From Elmis aenea (taxonomy: Eukaryota > Arthropoda > Insecta > Coleoptera > Elmidae): a stretch of 64,000 bases of DNA. The stretch covers positions 4,712,868 through 4,776,867 of the forward strand of contig OX393577.1 in NCBI GenBank assembly GCA_947652605.1, written 5' to 3'. Positions 45,601 through 60,600 of this stretch are shown in pieces (positions within the stretch are counted from its first letter, which is position 1; the number at the start of each line of letters is the position of its first letter). Both the position numbers and the translations under genes were made by a program. The notes beneath the pieces are model-generated. The model saw only the letters and a list, made by a program, of their open reading frames with translations, did no database searches and was not told the origin of the DNA.

Positions 45601-48600
45601 AATTATATTTGCTTTTAATTATATTTCAGGTGTTAGGAGCAAGTAATGTAAAGAAAATACAGCAGAACTATGAATGATAGTCACAATGTTAAGGAAAGAC
45701 AACCAACTCAAGCAGAAAATGTAGAAGTGGAGGACATTAAAAGTCAGAAATAATAAAAGCGCCGAAAAAATTTAAAGAAGGAAAGGCTCCAGGGTATGAC
45801 GACATCAGACCTGAAATGATCAAATACATGGGAGATGACGGAATTGAACTGCTATACATAACTATACAAAGAGTGTGGAAAAATGACATAATCTCAAAAG
45901 ATTGGGGAAAGGCGGTCATGATACCATTGTATAAGAAGGGGGATCGTACTAACTGTAATAACTTCAGAGGTCTTTCACTATTGTGGGTAAGATTTAAAAC
46001 ATATGAAAGGGTAATTGAAGAGAGACTCCGGACAAAAATAGAATCCATGCTACGGGATACACAAGCAGGATTTAGAGCGGGGAGGTCGACCCAAGAATGG
46101 ATCTTTGTCGTAAGACCAATCACCGAAAAAATAATAAGCACTAATCAAAAATTGCTAGTATGTACAATCGACTTGGAGAAAGCCTTTGACATTGTAAACA
46201 GAGAAGAATTATCGAAGATAATGAAAGACCGAGGAGTGAATGATAAGTTAATTAAGGTAGTGAAAGTATGTACCTATTACAAAACTGAAAATATTGTGAG
46301 GATGGGAGGAAACACATCAAAAGATTTGGTGATAACAAAAAAAGTCGCGCAAGGTAGCATTCTGAGCCTCCTTCTGATTTGATAATGGATGACATTGCAA
46401 AAGAAATAAACCATACGACAAAGGGGGTGCACTTAAGGCACAGGAAACTAAGACAAATCAAGTTGAACGAACTCATGTATGCTGACGACTTAGTACCTAC
46501 TATTTGCAAATAGCAAAGAAGAACTGCAAAACCGTATTGGAAAGTGGGCAAATAATTTAAAAAGATATGACTTGAAAATAAACACAAACAACACTGAAAT
46601 AATGTTGATAGCAAATCAGACAGAAAAGGTAGAAATAGTAATTAAAGAAAAAAAAATACAGGCAAAACAACAACTGAAATATTTAGGGGCACTAGTGGAA
46701 GAAACGGGAAGAAATCTAATGGGATTAACAAAGTAGTATCAACATATGGAGCTTTATATAAAACATTTTTCCATAAAAAAAAATTCACGAAAGTGACACA
46801 AACCAAAGTTAATGAAAGAGTACTTGTCCCCATGCTTATGTATGGATGTGAATCGTGGGTATTATCGGATCACCTAAAAAGTAGAATAGAAGCGTGTGAA
46901 ATGAAGATACTGAGAAAAATTGAAGGCGTGACAGGAATAGAAAAAATAAAAAGTGAAACGATAAGAAAGAATCTGAAAATTGAGTGTGATGTTAAAGATC
47001 GAAACCCAGCAACTTAGATGATTCGGGCATCTGACAAGAATGAAAGAAGAAACTACGGCAAAAGTGATGTGGGAAATGGTAACTGAGAAAAGTTAAAGAC
47101 GCTGTCGCCCAAGGAAGACATGAAACAACGTAATAGCGAACATTCTTAAAAGAAAAGACATAACATGGAGCCAAGATAGAACTTAAGCTGCAGGAATGTT
47201 TGGAAAAAATTCTTCACCTCGACACCGTTGGTAGAAGAGGCAACTGGATAATTTAATATAATATAATATATATTTCATATTTATATCATTTATTACAGTT
47301 TTATTAAACAACATACCTATAACAGCCACTTCGCCACTTCGTCGTGCACTGTGGCCTTGTTTATTTCGTGCCCAACAAGTATACACTCCCGAATCGGCCT
47401 TTTTTTCTACGGGGCTGATCTGAAGCGTGCCGTCAGGTAATACTTTTTGTCGCAAGTCGTCGGGAAGTTCTCGACCCCCACGTTCCCAATGGATTTCTTC
47501 AATCGGATAACCGGCTACCGGACATTTCAACTGAAGAATTTCTCCAGCAACAGCCGTCACTTTGGGAATCAGTCGAATGTACGGCATTCCTGAAACAGAG
47601 GAAATTAAACGGAAACAGATTTAATAAAATTTTCACGACGTGTATTTCACTTGTGACACGCTGCGGGGATAATATTTGCGATATTGGTTTGTTGCTATGT
47701 ACGTGGTTTGATTTAGTGGAACCGTAATTTAGTAGAATTTCGGTTAACGCGTATACAACGCGCTTCCTTTGTTAATATATCTCGCTCTCCGAGATTTTGC
47801 TAGACATTACCAGCTATTAATCAAGTCTCTCACTTAACATTCACATCAATTCTATCAGACTTCCAAATGACTTATTCACATTTGCTACACGGCTTGGAGG
47901 AATCTTAAGTGACGGGTTTTTCACTCAAATTAATGGTTACGCTTTGGCTTCAATTTAATCTGCAGATTTCCTCCTCTGAGTTGTTACTTTTACACTGAGA
48001 ACTTTTTAGGCACTAAATAAAATGATTGTATCTATAGGTCTTTCAAGATAAACTGAACCGCGAATTGCGCAAAGAGAGGGGACGGCGGTTGAAATATAGA
48101 CCTTTCTAAAAACATTATAATATTATAGGTTACACATATATACCCCTTGTTGAAAAAGACGTATGTTTTTAGGTGGCGCAGTAATTAAGGCTTAAGAGTT
48201 TTGGTTTCTACGTCACAGTTCAGTTTATCTTGAAAGACCTCTAAAATGCCAAATTTCATAGTGATGTAAATCTACGATTAATGAATGCAATGCGTTAATT
48301 ACATCGGTAATGTACAAAGGATGGGTGTAACGTTCAAGTGCTTCCGGTATTGGATTTGCTGTATTTGCATAGTTTGGTGGAATAACCGGCATACTTACCA
48401 TAAACGTTTAACCTAGCGGAGTGCGATGTTTTCCCTGCTCGATTTTCAGCCGTGCACGTGTATTCGCCTCCATCTTCAACCATAACATGACTAATATTTA
48501 CATGACTTATTACATCACCATGAACAGTTACGTATTGTCCTATCACGAATCTGTAAAAACAATTGGAGGCATTAAACTTTGTTTTATGACAATTAAAAAG

Positions 48601-51600
48601 TTACGTTTTATGTTACACTGGTTCATAAAAAAAATGTTGTTTAAAGAATAGAGAGCAGAAAAAAAAAACTGCAACATAATCTAGAAACTCTAAACCAGAA
48701 ATTGGAAAAAATTAATATGAAAATAAATTCAGAAAAACTAAAACCATGATCGTTACAAAAGAGAACAAAGGGCATAACGTTACTTTAAATGGGCTTAGGT
48801 TGGAACAGGTAGAACGCTTTAAATATTTAGGAGTGATCATAGAGAAAAATATAGGAATGAACAAGGAAATAAGCAAAAGGACAGGAAATGTGGGAAGAAT
48901 ATTTAACAGTTACAGAACAATATTTTTTGGAAATAGAGAAGTCCCTAAACGAACAAAAGTGGAAGTCAAAAAGATAGTAACTCCGGTACTTTCATACGGA
49001 AGTGAAACGTGGGTTGTCACAAAAAAAAATAGTAGCCGAGTGAATGAAGCAGAAATGATATTTGTAAGAAATATCCAAGGAAAAACCAAAAAAGATAGAG
49101 TCAGAAATGAAATATAGTTATAGAGAATAATTAAAGATAAAATCAGTTGAAACAAAAATACAAGAAAGACAGCTGGGATGGTTGGGTCACATTTATAGGA
49201 TGAAAGAAGAAAGGTTAACCAGAAAAGTCTATGAAGCAAGATCACAGGGAAAAAGCAAAAGAGGTAGATCAAGAAAAACCTGGCAAGACGAAGGTAAAAA
49301 AAGCAGCAGCGGATAGAAATATCAAATGGAAAGACAAAAAAGCTAGCACAAGACAGAAAAGCATGGAAAAAAGTTAGCACAACAAAACTCAACAGTTCTT
49401 CACCTAACAGTAGAAGGACTAGTGACTAAATATAATTATACTAATTTATATTTTCGCCATTTTGGCTTAAATTTGAATCAAAATATTAAACTAGTATATC
49501 TAGTCTGAAGTTTAGTTTGCAGTTCTTTATTTTACAACGTATCAAATATCTTTCTGAAGCATTAGTTTTCAGTTTATTCTGAAACTGAAATTTCTATAGT
49601 GACTCAAAGAAATCGTACACCTTGTATATTGATTTTATGTGATTATATTGTAAGAGCAATGACTGCTAGCGAAGAATATGTATAACAGGAAATAAAATTA
49701 TTTTAAATATGGATCACGATAAGTAGTTGCTTTTCGCCGATATTTTAAAAACGTATAAAAATCTTTATCCACTTGTCTGATCCATTTACAGGTCTTGTTT
49801 CACAAAAGCTTAGTGAAACAAAAAAACTGCCATCAAGCTCGGTGTGCATTATCACAGAGAAATAAAATGTAAAAATCTCGGAACTCGCAGAAAACTTCTG
49901 CTTTCAAAGTGATTGATAAGCAGCTGTGAATCAATGAGGGATCAGAGAGTTCGTGAGTTTCCATCGCCTTCGTAAATACTCTGTTCATTTTTATGCTCCG
50001 GTAGAATCCGGGCGAGAATTCCGGCGCTAATGATAATATAGTGTAACGTACCCTGGGGCTCCACATTCCAAATAACTTCATGCTCTAGCACATATATGAA
50101 GCCGTTTGTCTTCATTTGGCTTTAGTTTCCTGATTTTTTATGGCACGGAGAATATTTACTTATACTTCATGTTTCATTCAACTCGCTTTTATAATTTTGC
50201 AAGAGATTTTCGTTCCGATAATTACTTAAAAATATTCCTTACTAAATTGAACGTCAAATACACTCAAAAACATCGAGCGAGAGTTATAGACACAGAACGT
50301 GATATACAATTTTTTTTTGATTATGGCTTATTTAATCAAATTCAAAGATATCAAACCTTAAAATTTAATCACAATATTAAGCAATTATTTAGAAAATAAA
50401 AATCCCCCCTTGTTTTATTAAAAAAACCAAGTTATACACAAATCAGTAATGATTTGTACAAACTGCGGTTATGAACTGACCCAGCTGAGAAAAGTTTAGC
50501 TGCATATGCAATAAGTTTATAATTTACAGTGTGGTCCAAATTCGAAATAGCTGTACGATATTTCGGTAACTACGAGGTAAGCGCCAACATTTCCCGGCCT
50601 GACATAGATCTAGGTATCGCAGGCGGGTCAAATTTTTTTAACACATTGGTTCAAGTCATATTAGACTTGGAAAAAACAAAAATGGATTTTATGTCACTTA
50701 GTTTCTGTGCTTAGTTTCCTTATAACTGTTATTCGTTCATCACGATGTCGGAAGTCACGAAAATTGAGTAGGTACCGAGCTGTTATAAAATTTCTTACTC
50801 GCAAAGGTCTTTCTCCTCAAAGCATCAAAATGCGAATGAATGGGGACAATTCCCTATCTTATTTTGTCTTATTGGTCAAAACGGTTTAGAATGGGGCAAG
50901 AATCCTTGGAAGTTGATGCATGAACAGGAAGGACTGTGGAAGTGGTGACGGACGACAAGATTGCCCTTGTTGAGGAACTCGTATTAGGCGATCGACGCCT
51001 GAAGGTGAAAGAACTATCAAAAATGTCGGGCTTTCAGATACAAGCATTCGCCGAATCCTCCACGATCGGTTAGGCACGAATAAAGTTAGTGCAAGGTGGG
51101 TTCCCAAACATCTCTTAGCAGTTCAGCGCCAGCGTCGTGTTGAATGTGCTCGATCTTTTTTGGAGCTCTGTGGAGGAAATCCTGTGGACGCGTTGAAGAC
51201 AATTGCTACAGGGGATGAAACCATGGTTTTCTACTATGATGCTTTGTCCAAAAGAGAAACGATGGAATTGAAGCGAAAAGGAGAAGTACCGCCAAGAAAG
51301 TTCAGGATCTGTCAGTCGACGATCTTTTGGGATTGTGGGTGCATTCTTCTCATAGATTATAAAGAACGCAACACCACAGTCAACGGGGAATGTTATGCAG
51401 CACTCCTGCACAAATTACGACAAAATATCCGGGAGAAAAGACGTGAGAAACTGACCAGAGGCGTGCGTTTACTGCACGACAATGCCCCCGTGCACACTGC
51501 TGGAATTTCTCAAGCCGCAATTCGCGACTGCGGTTTTAGATAAATCGATCATCCCCCGTATAGACCAGATATGGCCGCCAGTGAATATTTCCTGTTTGAA

Positions 51601-54600
51601 AATTTGAAAAAGGACCTTCGCGGGTGCCATTTCAGTGACAACCAAGAGGTGAAGGCTGCAGTTTGGGCACATTTTGCAGACAAACCGAAGGCATATTTTT
51701 TAGGGGTACACAAAATGGTTATTTATGTCGTTATTATCTTGTGTTTATTTTTGGAACTATTCAACAACATTCAAAATTTTCTGTTCTCTGTGCGGTTTAG
51801 ATATAAGACTATCACAGCAGTTAAAATGTTTAAGAGAAATTTGTATAATATCAGAGCCAACTGGTTTTTAAAACATGATTTAAAAAAATATAATATAATT
51901 TTATGAATCCAAAAAGAATAAAATTCGATATTTGAAATAATTGCTTTAACTTCTGGCTAAGTTTAAGTAAACAGTTGCAAAAGTTTGGTGGTATATAATT
52001 AAGTTATAAGCAAAATAAAAACAAATTCCGTTGTTTTCGAAGACTCTCTATAATGTGTATTCACATTCACAATATTGCCATGAAACTATGGCAGAAATAT
52101 GTAAAATGTAAAATAGTGTCGATAACGTTGGCAGAGAACATAAACGGAGCAAGGATAATAGCCAGTAGAATGTTATATACAATGTGTCAGTTCGGATTAA
52201 AGCACTTTGTCGATCTTGAAGTTGTTAAACTGATTGCAGCAGTCGATTAGCTGATTAGAAACAGGCAACACTGTTGAACGTAGTTCTATCTTCTTTTTGC
52301 ATGAACGAATCTTCAATAATAACGATAGGGTTAAATGGCGCAATTAATTATTTTGCCATACTAACATCCCATTCATTCCGACGATTTTAACGAGTGGATA
52401 ATAAAGATTATTTTCTCTTTGTGTCTGATTTATTTGTTACCAAACGTTTGTATTGAATGATTTAACTGAAACGGGATAATCCCGATCACAAGATTAAAAA
52501 CGAGGATAATCATGGAATACACAATAATTATTTTTAATTTCAGCGCAGCTGTGTTGAAATATGTTTTCAGTTAAAGCTTTCAATATTAAATTTGTTTCAG
52601 GTGACTTTGTTTTTCAAACAGTTTTATATAAAAATTTGTTTGCCAAATAATATCGAACGTTTACTTCTAAGATCAAGTAAGTTTATTGTTCAAAAAAATT
52701 GGAAAATAATGGAGCATTCGCCGTGTACCTTTTAGGTTGAAGAGATTGTATTAGACTGTAGATCCGGCTCAAAAGTGGCAAGACCAACATTATTTTAACT
52801 CCATTTAAGTTAATTACGTTAGGTTAAACCTACTCGTGCAGTTATCCGAAACGACGCCCAATGAGAAGGTAAGCTGAAGGTAACTGAAGGTAACTAAAAG
52901 GCCTATTTTGTCTCAATTTTGCAAATTTAACAAGATTTTCTTGTGCTACTTTACGCAATGTGGAAAATAGGTCAAAAAGTTAAGAGAGGATTATCTTTAA
53001 GCCTTTAAGCTAATCCTTACACTGTATTTTAAACATATCAATAAAAAAAATTTGCAAGAATGTAAATGAACTTTAAAACTTATCACAAAAATCTTACTTT
53101 TATCACTTGATTACCAAAAAATAACCGCACAATTTTTTTCTTTTTGAAAGGCGAATCGGTTAATTTATATTACAATTTATAATCTAAATCAGGGCTGTCC
53201 AGCTGGCGGCCCGCGGGTAACATCCGCAAGCTAAATAAACTTTTGAATTTTTTTAAAATTTTGACGAGCTGTAAAAAAATTGTGGGCTGTTGTTAGTAAA
53301 AGACGATAAAAACACATTACTTACGGTTTTTAACATAAAATAAGACAAAAAAATAATAATCGAGGTTTAACAAAATTAAATTGTGAGTTTGGATTACAGT
53401 TAAAAATTTGAGGAGCTAAAAAAATATTTTTTAGATAGTTTTTTAACAAACTTAAGATATTTTTGCAATGCTTGTAGTATCTTTAATACTTTCTGAAAAT
53501 ATGAGGATTATTGCAAAACTTTTGAGTTTTTGCCAAATAAAAATGCAAGAGTATACCCTTGACATATTTTTTAAAATTTTGAAGAGCTATAGGCCGTTTG
53601 TGCACAAACTTAAGCTGGAAATACATTGCTTATGGTGTTCTTAATATTTTTAGAAAATATTGGAGACCATTGCAAAATTTTAAATTTTTGTTAACAAACA
53701 TGCAAGGTTATTTATTATACACTTGTAACGTTTTTGAAAACTTTGAAGAGCTGTTTCAGGACTTTTTGAGCAAACTTTAGCTGGAAATGCATTATTTTAG
53801 TGCGTCTCTCAAATTTTAGGATAATATGGAGACAATAGTAAAATTTTTTTCAAAGACTGTAGCCAAAATATTGTAAATTTAAGAAAATGGTGTGAAATTC
53901 TATTCACACATTTTATTAACAACTTTTTAATCAATACTTTAACTAACTGAGGGTAATAATTATTATTTTAAAAATAGTCGAAGGTATGAGAAACGTTGTT
54001 AGCAGTTTTTAATTTTTGAAATTGCCGCGTGTTTCGTAATGGAGAATTTTTCTCAAATTATGTATCGAATTTTGCATTTACTGAAAGATGATTTAAGTTA
54101 ATGAGGTAAATATTTCTTATTTTGCCCTGAATGACGTTATTAAGGCTAAAATTTAACTTTTTAAAATAATTTAAGATCAGCTGTTATGGTTGAGTGAATG
54201 TTAACATTCTCAAAGTACGGACATCAAAGGTACGCTACATTCTTGATGAGTTAGAAAGAGATAAATTTTGTGTCGGACGTTGTAGCTTATATCTAGTCCA
54301 GAAATGCAAGTCGTTGTTTGTCTCTTTTTAACACGTTCGTTGTACAGTCGCATATGTCGTAGTGTTCTTGCCACCTCCTTTATGTGCTCCTGATACTTAA
54401 TACAAGTAGAAAACCTCGTTAACAGAGGTCGCAGCTTACACGATTTTAGAATTTATAATATATAAGTAGCTAAACATCAAATATTCGAATAATCGATGTT
54501 GTATGGTATTAATACTAATCAAGTTATAACCGGTATTAACTGTTGTTAAATTGTGGTTCACGAAAACAATTTTTTTGGGTGGGAACGTTAAGCATGAAAT

Positions 54601-57600
54601 AGTTTTTTTTTAGTTCCTGCTTTGTACAGGCGCGTTCCGGCTGAAAAATAGCTCTGGGTCTCTATAAACATGAAACCAACATAATTTGTGATTCTCAGTG
54701 TGTGTTACGCAATAAGGTTTCAAGGGGTACCTACACGGTTGAATTTTTTTTAAAGTACCTTATCGTTGGTTATTTTCCAGCAAAAACTATATATTTATGT
54801 TGTATTAATATTATATTATTGTAAAAAAAATTAACTAATTTATGTGTTTATATTTTTAAACAGTTCATTTAGAATCATACGAGTTACAGTTGTGCAGTAC
54901 TCTATTTTTCATCTCCCCAATTATTTTTGTCAAATGTGATGTTTTTTGATAAAATCAAGTCTCATAATTGGTAAGCTAATGTTGTTAGTTTAAGGAAGAA
55001 AGTAAAAAATACATTTTAATATTTTTGCCATTCGATTTGAGCGGCAGTGTTGTCTGATTGTCAAGAAAACCAGGACCTTAAAACATACGTATCTATTTAC
55101 ATTTAATTAAGTCGAAGAATTGTTCGAGTGAACATTTAAAATTGACTTACGTCCATTTAAATTACAAGAGGTAGTAGTCAAATCGTTCCACAGGTGGTTT
55201 AGTCTATTATTTAAACTAACAACTTGCGAGTTATACAAAACAACTAAGTTGACTATTGAGTTTCACATTTTCGTAAAACGAGCGCTGATTCTTGAATTAG
55301 CAATATAAAAGTTTGCGCTTTATTTATCCTTTTAGTAATTCGCAACAGTTTCTTTAGACGGGTAAATATTTCTGTAAATAATAAAGCTGCAATTCAACTT
55401 TAACTTTATCACTGCGATACGTGAAACAAGTTTGTAAACTTTAATACATTAAAGAAGAACTTTAGATTATTTTTATACAAGTTAAGCTTAATTCAATGAA
55501 AACTGGTGATAAAACACTTTGTATACGAACTTTGTAGAGCGCAATCAATTCATAAATAGTAAATTAGTTAATTAAAAAGAAATAACATTTACTAATCATC
55601 AATGAGAACATTGTTTTTTTATTATTTAAAATTTGCAATGCTCCTAGTCCTGTAGATTAACAAACTTTTAACGTTGCCCTAATTTTATTTTTGAGTTTGG
55701 ATGTCGCCAATGGTCAATCCTAGTCACGATTACAATCTAATCACTACACTACTGTAACTGCATAGCACTGTGCTCTGCTTTTGCACACTTTCAGTCTACA
55801 CAGGTTCAAAGGGTTTAATCCGTTTGAGCCTACGCACTAGTTTTTGTTTATCCAGAAGTTGGAGCACTTCAATGTTGGAATGTCTGTGGAGCCTCTCCTC
55901 ATGGCTTTTGGCAGCTTTTTAAACTTCTTCCTGGACAGATTTAACCTGGAGTTCCCGGTGTAAATCGCTGTTCCGAACATACCAAGGGGCATTTATTATG
56001 CTCCTTAATACACGGTTTTGGAATTTTTGAAGACAGCTGTAGTTGCTTTTTTTGGTACAGCCCCATAATTGTAGTCCATATGTCCAAACAGGCTTGAGCA
56101 CCTGTTTGTATAGGAGCAGTTTGTTTTGGATAGAAAGCTGGAAATTTCTTCCTATCTCTATACTTCATATCTCTATACTTTATCTTCAGCTGTTCCGTTT
56201 TCTTTTTAACGTGTTCCTTCAATTTTAACTTGACGTATAAGTTAAGGCCAAGATATTTAGCAGTCTTTTTGCAAGGGATATTATTATTTAGATACACTGG
56301 TAGGTAGTTTATTCTTTTGTTGGTGAAATTAACGTGATCAGATTTTTCTTCGTTAATTTTGATATGCCACTGTTTCGTCCATGCATATATTTGATTAATT
56401 GCGTTTTGGAGATTTTTTTATGCAGAACATAACATATGGAAATAGTTGGTCAATGTTTAAAACACAAATTCAATAATCATTTTATTTTACTTGTGTTAAT
56501 CTATGTTAGAGTAATTAAAACACAACAAATCACTTAATTGTCCCAACCAACATCTAAAGTAACAGTTGGGATGTAATCTATGGATTAATAGCATACTAGA
56601 AAATCAATATTCTAGTACATTTAAATCATCAGAAACTGTTGCTAAAAGATTTATTGAACATCATACTACCGTTATTAAACGGAATAGAATGTTATATTTG
56701 TGAAATATTAAAGGCCATACTGCATTTGGCACTAAATGTTAATGAAACTTTATAGTTTATGCTCAATTTACTTAGAATATCGATGCGAAATTCGTATGAA
56801 TTACCCGCAACCATAGGGTCGACAGTACAAACGAACATAATTGACAAAAAACGGTCACAAATGAACATTTGGAATCCTGAAAGTCGACAAAAACAAACTG
56901 GAAACGTTTCAAAACCATATGCTTATGTTAAATATGTAAACCCATTAACTCTTTTGTTTCTAAATAACAAGAGTATTGGATTTTAAAACTCGTGTTTTAA
57001 CAATAATTACAGTCTTATATTGTCAGTCAACGATATACGAGTGCATACCTCTTTAGACACATTGTTACACGAGTTGTGCATAGTTTAAAACTCATAGTAT
57101 AGTATTCCGTTAGTTTAAATACTTCCCCAGACATTTAACGAACTGTGTAATGGAAGAAAAGGATGTATAACGCTTTACATCAAAGCGAAATAATGCGGTC
57201 CAGTCGAGATTAAATTTAGCTTATTTATTACACGATATATCGTTTCCAATTATTTTTGTCATTTTCGAATAAATAGGGCACTAAAACACTGATTGCTTTG
57301 CAGCAGCTCCCAACGAGTAATAGCAGAATGCATCAAAGGCAAGTGGTATCTTCGTTCAACTTACGATACAAGGACACTAATATGAATGCAACATAATCAG
57401 TGTCACGAAATTTTTATACAGGATGTATGAATCGTGGTGAAGAAAATGGGGATCTCAAAAACCTTTGGGGGATAAAAGGATGGGTAAATATGCAATTCAA
57501 TTCGTCTTATTTTCGTTAATACAGCAGGAGATGCGCAAGCTGTAAGAGTCAAAACTATTCCGACAGGAACAGATAGAAACAGAGAGCTGGATGTTTAAGT

Positions 57601-60600
57601 TTTGACACGAATCAGCTAATGAGATACTTAAAAAAATTCAGTGCAACGTATCTCATAGATACATTGCGCCCGACGAAGAGTGAAAGCGGTGTTTCTCAAA
57701 GCCTGGGGTCCCTGTTCCCTGATACTTTTTGAAAAGGTCCACTGAGCCTTTTAATAATGTTTGAAAATCATCCTAATCTATTCGCCAGGGTAATAAAAAA
57801 TAAAAATATTGCCCAAAAAACTATTCTTTGGGATTCTCTGCAAGCTTTAATTTTCGGAGGGATCCTTGAAGTAAAACGTTTGAGAAACACTGGGTTTAAA
57901 GCAAGTTTCAGCATAGTGGAAGCAATTCTTTGCATACGATTTCAACACTCAACATTTTTTTGACTTAAAGCACACTGTGTTATAGAAAACTACAAATGAT
58001 AGAAATTTTACTATAATAATTATAGCAATTTATATGTTATAATAGTAAAATTTAAAAACTAAACGTGAAATAAAATAGTTATTTGAGATTATTAAAGATT
58101 AGAGATTGGAGATATTGGAAAAGTTTTAACATAAGAACAATATTTCTATATATCTTGACCTTAAAAACTAAATAAAAAAGGCACTATTGCCTTTTAAAAA
58201 CTATAAAATGTCAACACGGGGTGAGATTTGGTTGACTACAGAACTAATCCTCTGTATCACACGAATCATGCGTTTTGTATTCTGGCGCTGTCTGTAAACG
58301 TTATCCAGTCAGGTATTTGTTGCAGATAAAAATTGGACGTTCACAGATAAAACTAGTTTGTGTTCCTTAAATCGTTACCGTTTAAAAAAAAAATCGATTG
58401 ACATCGTTATTTTGTTGTTGTTTTAAATTTTTAATTCTGTTCTCATCCTCGAAAAAAACTAAATCAAAAAAGAGTCGGGAGAAGGGTTTTTGCGGCGTAC
58501 ATACGCGTTTTCGTAAGAAAATATTAATGTGTACGCTGTGCACATGCCATTTAAGAAATTCATAGTACCTAATGTACGCTTTTTATTCACGAAAAATTGT
58601 TAGCCATATAAACAACAAAAAAAAAAAAAAAATTCAGAGCATAAGCTGATGTTGTTCTGTTTTTTATTTTTTATTTTTGGCGAAATAGTGTGTTACTTTT
58701 CTAGAATAGGTATATGTTAATTTTATGTTTATATTAATATTAATATTTGTTCAATTTGCTGAATATATGTATTACGTATGTGTTCCCTTACACAAATGGA
58801 AAGTGAAAAAAGTTACCCTTATTAAAAATTATTTCGATTACAAATTACAAACAGTAAAGGTTCTGTCATAAAACTGTAATTTTGGATGATGTTAAAGTAT
58901 GTATTCTAAATTCAAAAAAATTGCTTGCGGTGCAATTTTTCACCCACCCCCCCACTTCTTTGTGTCAATCTGTGTACGCTTTTGGACAAATTAAGAGTTG
59001 GCAACCCTAGTCGGGAGTCGATAGTTTTTCCGACTTCCGACTCGGACTCCTCAACTCTCGACTCCGACTCCAACTCCCCATCCCTGGTTTGGAGTGTATA
59101 TGTCGTAGGCATAATGTGAAATCCGGAATTATGTTAAATGCCTAGGCATTTTATAAAAATCCGGCAAAACGAGCATCTCGTGTTTTGACTAGGCAAATAA
59201 TAAAATGCCGGCATAATTGTGTTTAATAAAAATAAACCTATTAGCTTCATTTTCATAATTTCATTTTTTAAAACTTTTAACTAACCTGACTCTCTATTAC
59301 TGACCAAATGAATGAGGGTCAGGCAAAAGGTTGGTTAAAGCTTTTTTTTGTCTGAACACAAACGTATGAGGTTAAGAGAAAGTCATAATTGCTCGTTTTG
59401 ACGGTTTTTTACAAAATGGCGAGGCATTTTATAAGACTTTGGATTTCACATTAAGTCTTTATCTCTGTAACTCTTTGTATTTACGATTGGAATTTTTGCA
59501 AAATTCTTTTTATATGTTTACACACGTGTTGTACACAATTATAACAAGCTACATTGTACCGTTATGTACGTAGTAACGTTATAGGCGTATAGAATAGGTA
59601 TTACTGAAATGTGTTTTCGATAAATGACGTTATTTTCAGTTCCTGTGTACAATTTATATGGACTGGAAGATCGATGGAGCGTAATACCGTGTAAATGTCA
59701 CAGGTCTGTATAATGGAACGTTACGCGTAAAGAGGTTTGTAAAAGAGTTGAAAGATACGACTGACCTGCCGTTGCTAGGCAGCGGAAAACCGTCAAGTGT
59801 CCAAGAGATCTGCGGCGTAGGGTTGCCGGCAGTGCTGCACTTTAAGGAAACTGCCGGTCCTGGTTGCATTGTTTGTTCTATAAAGCTGTACAGGAGTACC
59901 GGCGGAGCGTCTGAAACAAATAAACCGTAACATCAAAGTCAGTTTTAACCGCCGTCTGCGTTTTCATGCGTCTACAAAATAACACATATTTAAGTCTGAC
60001 AATTTAAGAGCTCTGCTTTGATATTAATTTCATACAGAGTACGCGAAACGCGAAAGCGTGGAGTTTACGTCACCACCTCCTGGTTTGACTCTGAGAGTGA
60101 CGCCAGCGACGTTTGGTTAATTTAATTGTTCATTAGCACTCGGAAATGGAACTGTACGGCGATGTTGTAATAATGGCCGACAGAATTGTGAACGCAAGTT
60201 AAGCTCACAGCGAGCTGTGAGCTGGTCCACTGCATCATTTAATGACTGCGGAAAACTGTCATGGCGGGGATTTAACGTTACTTCGGGTAAATAGCACACG
60301 CTTTTATTTTTCAATATTTAAAAAAATATTCAATAGCGACAAAAAGTCGTAAATATACCAATATTAAATTTCTCTTTTAATTAAGAAATTTCATCATCAG
60401 TTATACCATTCAGTTTTTTTATTACATGTTATTAAAACAAATACATTTTGTTTATTAGCTTGAGAATTAAAAACTAAAAGTTTCTACGAAAGCTGGGCCA
60501 ATCGATTGCTCGTTTTAGTCAATAAATAGAAAGTATTTCATGATCACTGCTTAACCGAGGGGTAAGATGAACGTTAGGGTCCTTTGATGGCCAATTTAAG

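Noticed and set aside
46252..46614. Open frames on the - strand opposite the LINE reverse transcriptase (hydrophobic, membrane-like)
   Set aside because: They are antisense shadows of an A-rich coding region; the + strand reading has reverse transcriptase motifs.
49833..50081. 82-codon open frame on the - strand in a GC-richer patch of a Dscam2 intron
   Set aside because: No recognisable family, no splice sites in phase with Dscam2 and no repeat identity. It is likely unique intron sequence, although a small unknown exon cannot be excluded.
60117..60314. Possible extra Dscam2 exon in the GC-richer stretch 59940-60310
   Set aside because: Neither strand gives an Ig-like Cys/Trp pattern, and Ig4 to Ig5 already join in phase from 61313 to 59910.
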